Shown here piece by piece: positions 22,287 to 24,886 of a stretch of DNA of 24,886 nucleotides. How positions within the stretch are numbered: position 1 is the stretch's first letter; every line of letters begins with the position of its first letter. The stretch lies in NCBI GenBank assembly GCA_945889235.1, contig CAMDBK010000010.1, positions 1 through 24,886 on the forward strand. Reading direction: 5' to 3'. The DNA comes from Chitinophaga pinensis (lineage in GTDB: Bacteria > Bacteroidota > Bacteroidia > SXHM01). The position numbers and the translations under genes were made by a program. The notes under the pieces were generated by a model that saw nothing but the letters and a program-made list of their open reading frames with translations, was not told the origin of the DNA and did not search any database.

Positions 22287-22318
22287 CAATTTTACAGATT
22301 AAATACGGGGTGTGCAAG
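22287..22318 (-). promoter_or_regulatory. Likely promoter of the ctaB-cox operon
   Basis: On the minus strand, CTTG (22318-22315) is followed after 20 bases by TAAAATTG (22294-22287), a 7-of-8 match to TAnnTTTG at a normal Bacteroidota spacing. It would give a leader of about 70 bases that includes the inverted repeat at 22215-22260. Confidence 0.5.
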
Positions 22319-22326
22319 GAATAGAA

Positions 22327-23142
22327 TCAAAGGTCAACCTGAAGAATATCAACCTGAATAGATTCAAGTTGCTGTGCGCTAATGCTGTCGGGAATATTCC
22401 AGGCCATAAGACGCAATCCTTTTTTATGCAAAAGGTTCATCATATCCGCTGTTAGCTCATCACCATAATAGGCTTTATAAGAAATTCCATCAAGATTATT
22501 TTTCAAAGATTGTAGCATTGCTTTTTCGTAATCACCATAAGATGTAAGATAAACATTTATTTTGTTGTTTTTCTTTTTCGCCCAGGTTAAAACTGATACA
22601 ACATTAGTTTCAATTATCAGGTATTCGGTAAGGTTATATCTTTCACCCAACGTAATTATTTCTTCTGTTGCTAGACGCATCACACCTTCAATATCCAAAG
22701 TATTTGCGCTGCATGGTATCCAGCCTTTAAAATCCAGACTCACATATTTCTTAATATTATTATCGTTCATATACTTTAGTACTTCTTCAAGACGTGTATA
22801 ACGGATTTCATTAGAATTACAAAGAGTTATTGCTTCAATTACAGCATCATGTGTTTCAACAAAACAATTAATGGTTCCGCTACAATTCATTACATCTGAA
22901 GAATGAGAGAGCCATATTGTCCTGTCTTTGCTTATTTGAATATCTGTTTCAACGCCATCCATAAATTGTACTGCATTGGTAAATGATTCATAAGTGTTTT
23001 CGCGCAGTGTGTCATTCCCTCCGCCTCTGTGTGCCATTTGCAATGTTCCTGTAAAATTAATGGGAGCATCGGGGTAATAAGTTACCTTTTCACAGGAAAA
23101 AAAGAAAACACAACCCAAAACTAAAACAATTACTTTTTTCAT
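22327..23142 (-). CDS. Glycerophosphodiester phosphodiesterase family lipoprotein
   Basis: A 271-residue predicted lipoprotein; lipobox F-F-S-C with Cys17. The TIM-barrel GDPD domain begins at M-A-H-R-G-G-G (His38), continues with R-E-N-T-Y-E-S-F, then G-V-E-T-D-I-Q-I-S-K-D (Glu65 and Asp67 as metal ligands) and W-L-S-H-S (His80). These are the catalytic and metal-binding residues expected for hydrolysis of glycerophosphodiesters to glycerol-3-phosphate and an alcohol. The ATG at 23142 overlaps the upstream stop codon (ATGA) and gives a proper lipoprotein signal; a longer in-frame start at 23196 lies inside the upstream gene and is less likely. Substrate is unproven. Confidence 0.88.
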   Translation of the reverse strand: MKKVIVLVLGCVFFFSCEKVTYYPDAPINFTGTLQMAHRGGGNDTLRENTYESFTNAVQFMDGVETDIQISKDRTIWLSHSSDVMNCSGTINCFVETHDAVIEAITLCNSNEIRYTRLEEVLKYMNDNNIKKYVSLDFKGWIPCSANTLDIEGVMRLATEEIITLGERYNLTEYLIIETNVVSVLTWAKKKNNKINVYLTSYGDYEKAMLQSLKNNLDGISYKAYYGDELTADMMNLLHKKGLRLMAWNIPDSISAQQLESIQVDILQVDL

Positions 23143-23660
23143 TTTATCCAATAAGCACATTGTAAACTGAATGAAGGTTGCCATTCTTTTGGCCACCCAA
23201 CCTCACTATACGTTTTGCGTTCGTAATAAGGAACGGAATTGTATACCACTCCGCCATTTGCAAATAGTTGAAATTTGTTACTAAGCCTAAATGATAATCT
23301 CAATTCTGCTCCTGATGCAACAACTAAAAGACGATTATAGGTATTGTTAAAGTACCATGCAACAGCTTTAAGGTGAAATGAAGGCTCAAGAAATCTCGGT
23401 TGTTCCCGTTTTTTCAAAATTTTTGTACCGAGATTCAGGCATAACATTGTATAAAGATTAGCCCTGAACCCCCAAGGTTTTATTCCTAATGAAGTTTCAA
23501 AATATATCTTGTCAATGAAAAGCAAATGAGTTCCTGCATGAAAATATTCATAATTGCCTGCACCGGCTATCAGTGCTAATTTTGTTTTTGCGCTATCATT
23601 TTGAGCATGACAAACAATTAGGCTTGAAGAGAAAAGCAGTAATAAGAAAATGCGTTGCAC
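23139..23660 (-). CDS. Exported small outer-membrane-like protein, unknown function
   Basis: A 173-residue protein with a clear signal peptide (I-F-L-L-L-L-F-S-S-S-L-I-V-C-H-A-Q) and a mature part rich in alternating aromatic and polar strands (YFETSLGIKPWGFRANLY, LRLSFRLSNKFQLFANGGVV), consistent with a small outer-membrane beta barrel. The start is GTG at 23660; a TAA lies in frame 9 bases upstream, so no ATG start is possible. The stop overlaps the GDPD start, suggesting that the two proteins are made together and act in the cell envelope. No family was recognised. Confidence 0.7.
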   Translation of the reverse strand: MQRIFLLLLFSSSLIVCHAQNDSAKTKLALIAGAGNYEYFHAGTHLLFIDKIYFETSLGIKPWGFRANLYTMLCLNLGTKILKKREQPRFLEPSFHLKAVAWYFNNTYNRLLVVASGAELRLSFRLSNKFQLFANGGVVYNSVPYYERKTYSEVGWPKEWQPSFSLQCAYWIK

Positions 23661-23676
23661 AAAAAATGTTTATGAA

Positions 23677-23684
23677 CAAACATA
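23677..23684 (-). promoter_or_regulatory. Promoter -7 box for the outer-membrane-protein/GDPD pair
   Basis: On the minus strand these bases read TATGTTTG, an exact TAnnTTTG match, 16 bases before the GTG start. No TTTG -33 box was found at the right distance. Confidence 0.45.
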
Positions 23685-23691
23685 AGACATT

Positions 23692-24018
23692 TTACTTCTT
23701 TATTCTCCTGAATGATTTAATTTTTTTTGAATTCTGACGGGTATGAAAAATCCCAAGAACCAAAATTTTCCTTTCAAGAATTTTGAAAATAATCAGATAG
23801 CTGCCCCAGATTATATTCCTGTATATTTTGTTACTTGTAGCTAGAAATCTACACTCTGAATATTTCAGATAGAAGGGAAGGATTGTTTCAACCTGTGCAG
23901 GAAAGTCGTCCCTGAATTTGTGAGCATAGTCAATGGAAACAGTCTCTTTCAGGTATTCAAATTCATCACGAACAGTTTGAAGTGCATGCTCAGTTATGAT
24001 GATTTCTTTTATTTCCAC
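23692..24018 (-). CDS. RelE/ParE-family toxin, second toxin-antitoxin pair
   Basis: A 108-residue protein with the ParE/RelE layout: E-I-I-I-T-E-H-A-L-Q-T-V, a helix with F-E-Y-L-K-E-T-V-S, K-F-R-D-D-F-P-A-Q-V-E, then R-F-L-A-T-S-N-K-I-Y-R-N-I-I and a final strand K-I-L-V-L-G-I-F-H-T-R-Q-N. The C-terminal F-H-T-R-Q-N is typical of the family. The start is GTG at 24018, overlapping the last 10 bases of the antitoxin gene. The target (ribosome or gyrase) is unknown. It is more divergent from the classical families than the toxin at 1934. Confidence 0.78.
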   Translation of the reverse strand: MEIKEIIITEHALQTVRDEFEYLKETVSIDYAHKFRDDFPAQVETILPFYLKYSECRFLATSNKIYRNIIWGSYLIIFKILERKILVLGIFHTRQNSKKIKSFRRIKK

Positions 24019-24212
24019 GAAGCTATTTCTTTTTTGGCTTTTGCCCAGGAAACAGATTTGCTTTTTTCAGATTTTTTAACTGCCTCTACTATCTCTGCCT
24101 TACTTAATGATTTTCTCTCAGGCTTAACCAGCTTAACATATTTTAAAGAAAGCAAATGGTCAATGATAGGTTTAGATTCAGCTGTTTCTCTTATTTCTAA
24201 ATGATAAGTCAT
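24009..24212 (-). CDS. Antitoxin of the second toxin-antitoxin pair
   Basis: A 67-residue charged protein starting M-T-Y-H-L-E-I-R-E-T and ending VSWAKAKKEIASWK. The lysine- and glutamate-rich C-terminal half (S-L-S-K-A-E-I-V-E-A-V-K-K-S-E-K) fits a toxin-binding tail. The ATG at 24212 is preferred to an in-frame TTG at 24233, because an exact TAnnTTTG box ends 18 bases before it. The assignment rests on size and on the overlap with the toxin gene. Confidence 0.73.
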   Translation of the reverse strand: MTYHLEIRETAESKPIIDHLLSLKYVKLVKPERKSLSKAEIVEAVKKSEKSKSVSWAKAKKEIASWK

Positions 24213-24230
24213 GTTGTAAATTTTGTTTCT

Positions 24231-24264
24231 CAAAGATAAATAAAATCAACTGAATTTATTCCAA
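24231..24264 (-). promoter_or_regulatory. Promoter of toxin-antitoxin pair 2
   Basis: On the minus strand TATCTTTG (24238-24231) is an exact TAnnTTTG match; a TTG lies 23 bases upstream at 24264-24262, the long end of accepted spacing. The -33 half overlaps the stop region of the RNase R gene. The box-to-ATG distance is 18 bases, the same as in pair 1. Confidence 0.5.
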
Positions 24265-24886
24265 TACCATCAAAAAATCAATTTGCTTTCTATCTAAATC
24301 CACGCGTTTTACTTTCACACGAACTTTATCACCCAGTTGATATTTTACACCGCTGAGGTTTCCTGTAATGCAGAAATTGTCTTCATCAAAAACGTAGAAG
24401 TCATCATCAATATCGCGCAGGCGAACCATGCCTTCGCATTTATTTTCTGCCAGCTCAACATACAAACCCCACTCGGTAACGCCTGAAATTATTCCGTCAA
24501 ATTTCTGCCCGGTTTTATCCATCATGAATTGAACCTGCTTGTATTTTACCGAAGCACGCTCGGCTTCTGCTGCTCGCTTTTCCATAGCAGATGAATGTTC
24601 GCATTGTTCTTCATACTCCTCTTCGTTCACCGATTGGCCGCCATCTAAATAATGTTGCAATAATCTATGCACCATCACATCAGGATAACGTCTGATGGGC
24701 GAGGTAAAGTGCGTGTAAAAATCAAATGCCAAACCGTAGTGCCCGATGTTTTCGGTGGTGTAAATTGCTTTTGCCATCGTGCGGATAGCAAGCTGTTCAA
24801 TCACATTCTGTTCACCTTTTCCGTGAATGTCCTTCATCAATTTATTCATGGAGAAAGCAGTTTCTTTTCCAGAAGATGTTTTCATG
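24256..24886 (-). CDS. rnr: Ribonuclease R, C-terminal part (runs off the window)
   Basis: About 210 residues of the C-terminal part of an RNase II/R-family 3'-5' exoribonuclease that degrades structured RNA. Visible are the end of the RNB catalytic domain, with YTTENIGHYGLAFDFYTHF and T-S-P-I-R-R-Y-P-D-V-M-V-H-R-L-L, a helical linker (S-S-A-M-E-K-R-A-A-E-A-E-R), and an S1 RNA-binding domain (FDGIISGVTEWGLYVELAEN to V-K-V-K-R-V-D-L-D-R-K). The protein ends four residues after the S1 domain, with no lysine-rich tail of the E. coli kind. The first in-window methionine is internal; the 5' part lies beyond position 24886. Confidence 0.93.
   Translation of the reverse strand, partial: MKTSSGKETAFSMNKLMKDIHGKGEQNVIEQLAIRTMAKAIYTTENIGHYGLAFDFYTHFTSPIRRYPDVMVHRLLQHYLDGGQSVNEEEYEEQCEHSSAMEKRAAEAERASVKYKQVQFMMDKTGQKFDGIISGVTEWGLYVELAENKCEGMVRLRDIDDDFYVFDEDNFCITGNLSGVKYQLGDKVRVKVKRVDLDRKQIDFLMVLE

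Overview
The window looks like chromosomal DNA of a member of the Bacteroidota. The grounds are a type IX secretion (T9SS) cassette with a gliding-motility-type C-terminal sorting domain, a PorP/SprF protein and a PorE-like OmpA protein; promoter-like TAnnTTTG boxes; few recognisable Shine-Dalgarno sites; signal peptides ending in S-A-Q; and dispersed palindromic repeats of kinds familiar from Bacteroidota genomes. The genus cannot be told from this sequence.

Layout. Positions 1-85 hold a tRNA-Ser(GGA) on the minus strand. From 126 to 3396 a minus-strand block carries an acyl-CoA dehydrogenase, a RelE/ParE toxin with its antitoxin, and two overlapping paralogous lipoproteins. On the plus strand follow an aldose-1-epimerase-like gene (3444) and mfd (4356-7757). 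A minus-strand mlaE-mlaF pair (7807-9308) diverges from a plus-strand T9SS cassette: a 1507-residue repeat adhesin (9498), PorP/SprF (14028) and a PorE-like TPR/propeller/OmpA protein (15079). A truncated aldehyde-dehydrogenase-like gene (17042) closes the plus-strand part. From 17964 to 22207 the minus strand holds a cytochrome c oxidase assembly cluster, read in the order ctaB, cox3, cox3, cox4, SCO, DUF420. Upstream of it on the same strand are a GDPD lipoprotein with a small outer-membrane-like protein, a second toxin-antitoxin pair, and the 3' part of RNase R, which runs off the right edge.

How the genes work together. The adhesin, PorP and OmpA genes form a compact operon in which the type-B-like substrate is encoded next to its probable PorP/SprF partner and a periplasmic anchor. 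The cox cluster supplies heme O (CtaB), oxidase subunits III and IV, and copper and assembly factors (SCO, DUF420); subunits I and II are not in the window. MlaE-MlaF is the membrane core of a lipid transporter without its MlaD partner nearby.

Most unusual. Repeats have entered protein-coding sequence in frame in three genes: a heptamer-based palindrome in the linker before the last domain of Mfd, five tandem heptamers forming the distal half of the adhesin signal peptide, and a long inverted repeat in the n-region of the PorP signal peptide. The heptamer tract is a candidate phase-variation switch, because both other frames close within 11 codons of it. Four junctions of the cox cluster each carry a different repeat or hairpin, and a 32-bp direct repeat follows the stop codons on both sides of the aldehyde-dehydrogenase-like gene.

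No stretch longer than 300 bases lacks a gene; the longest gap (9309-9497, 189 bases) holds a likely promoter for the adhesin operon.
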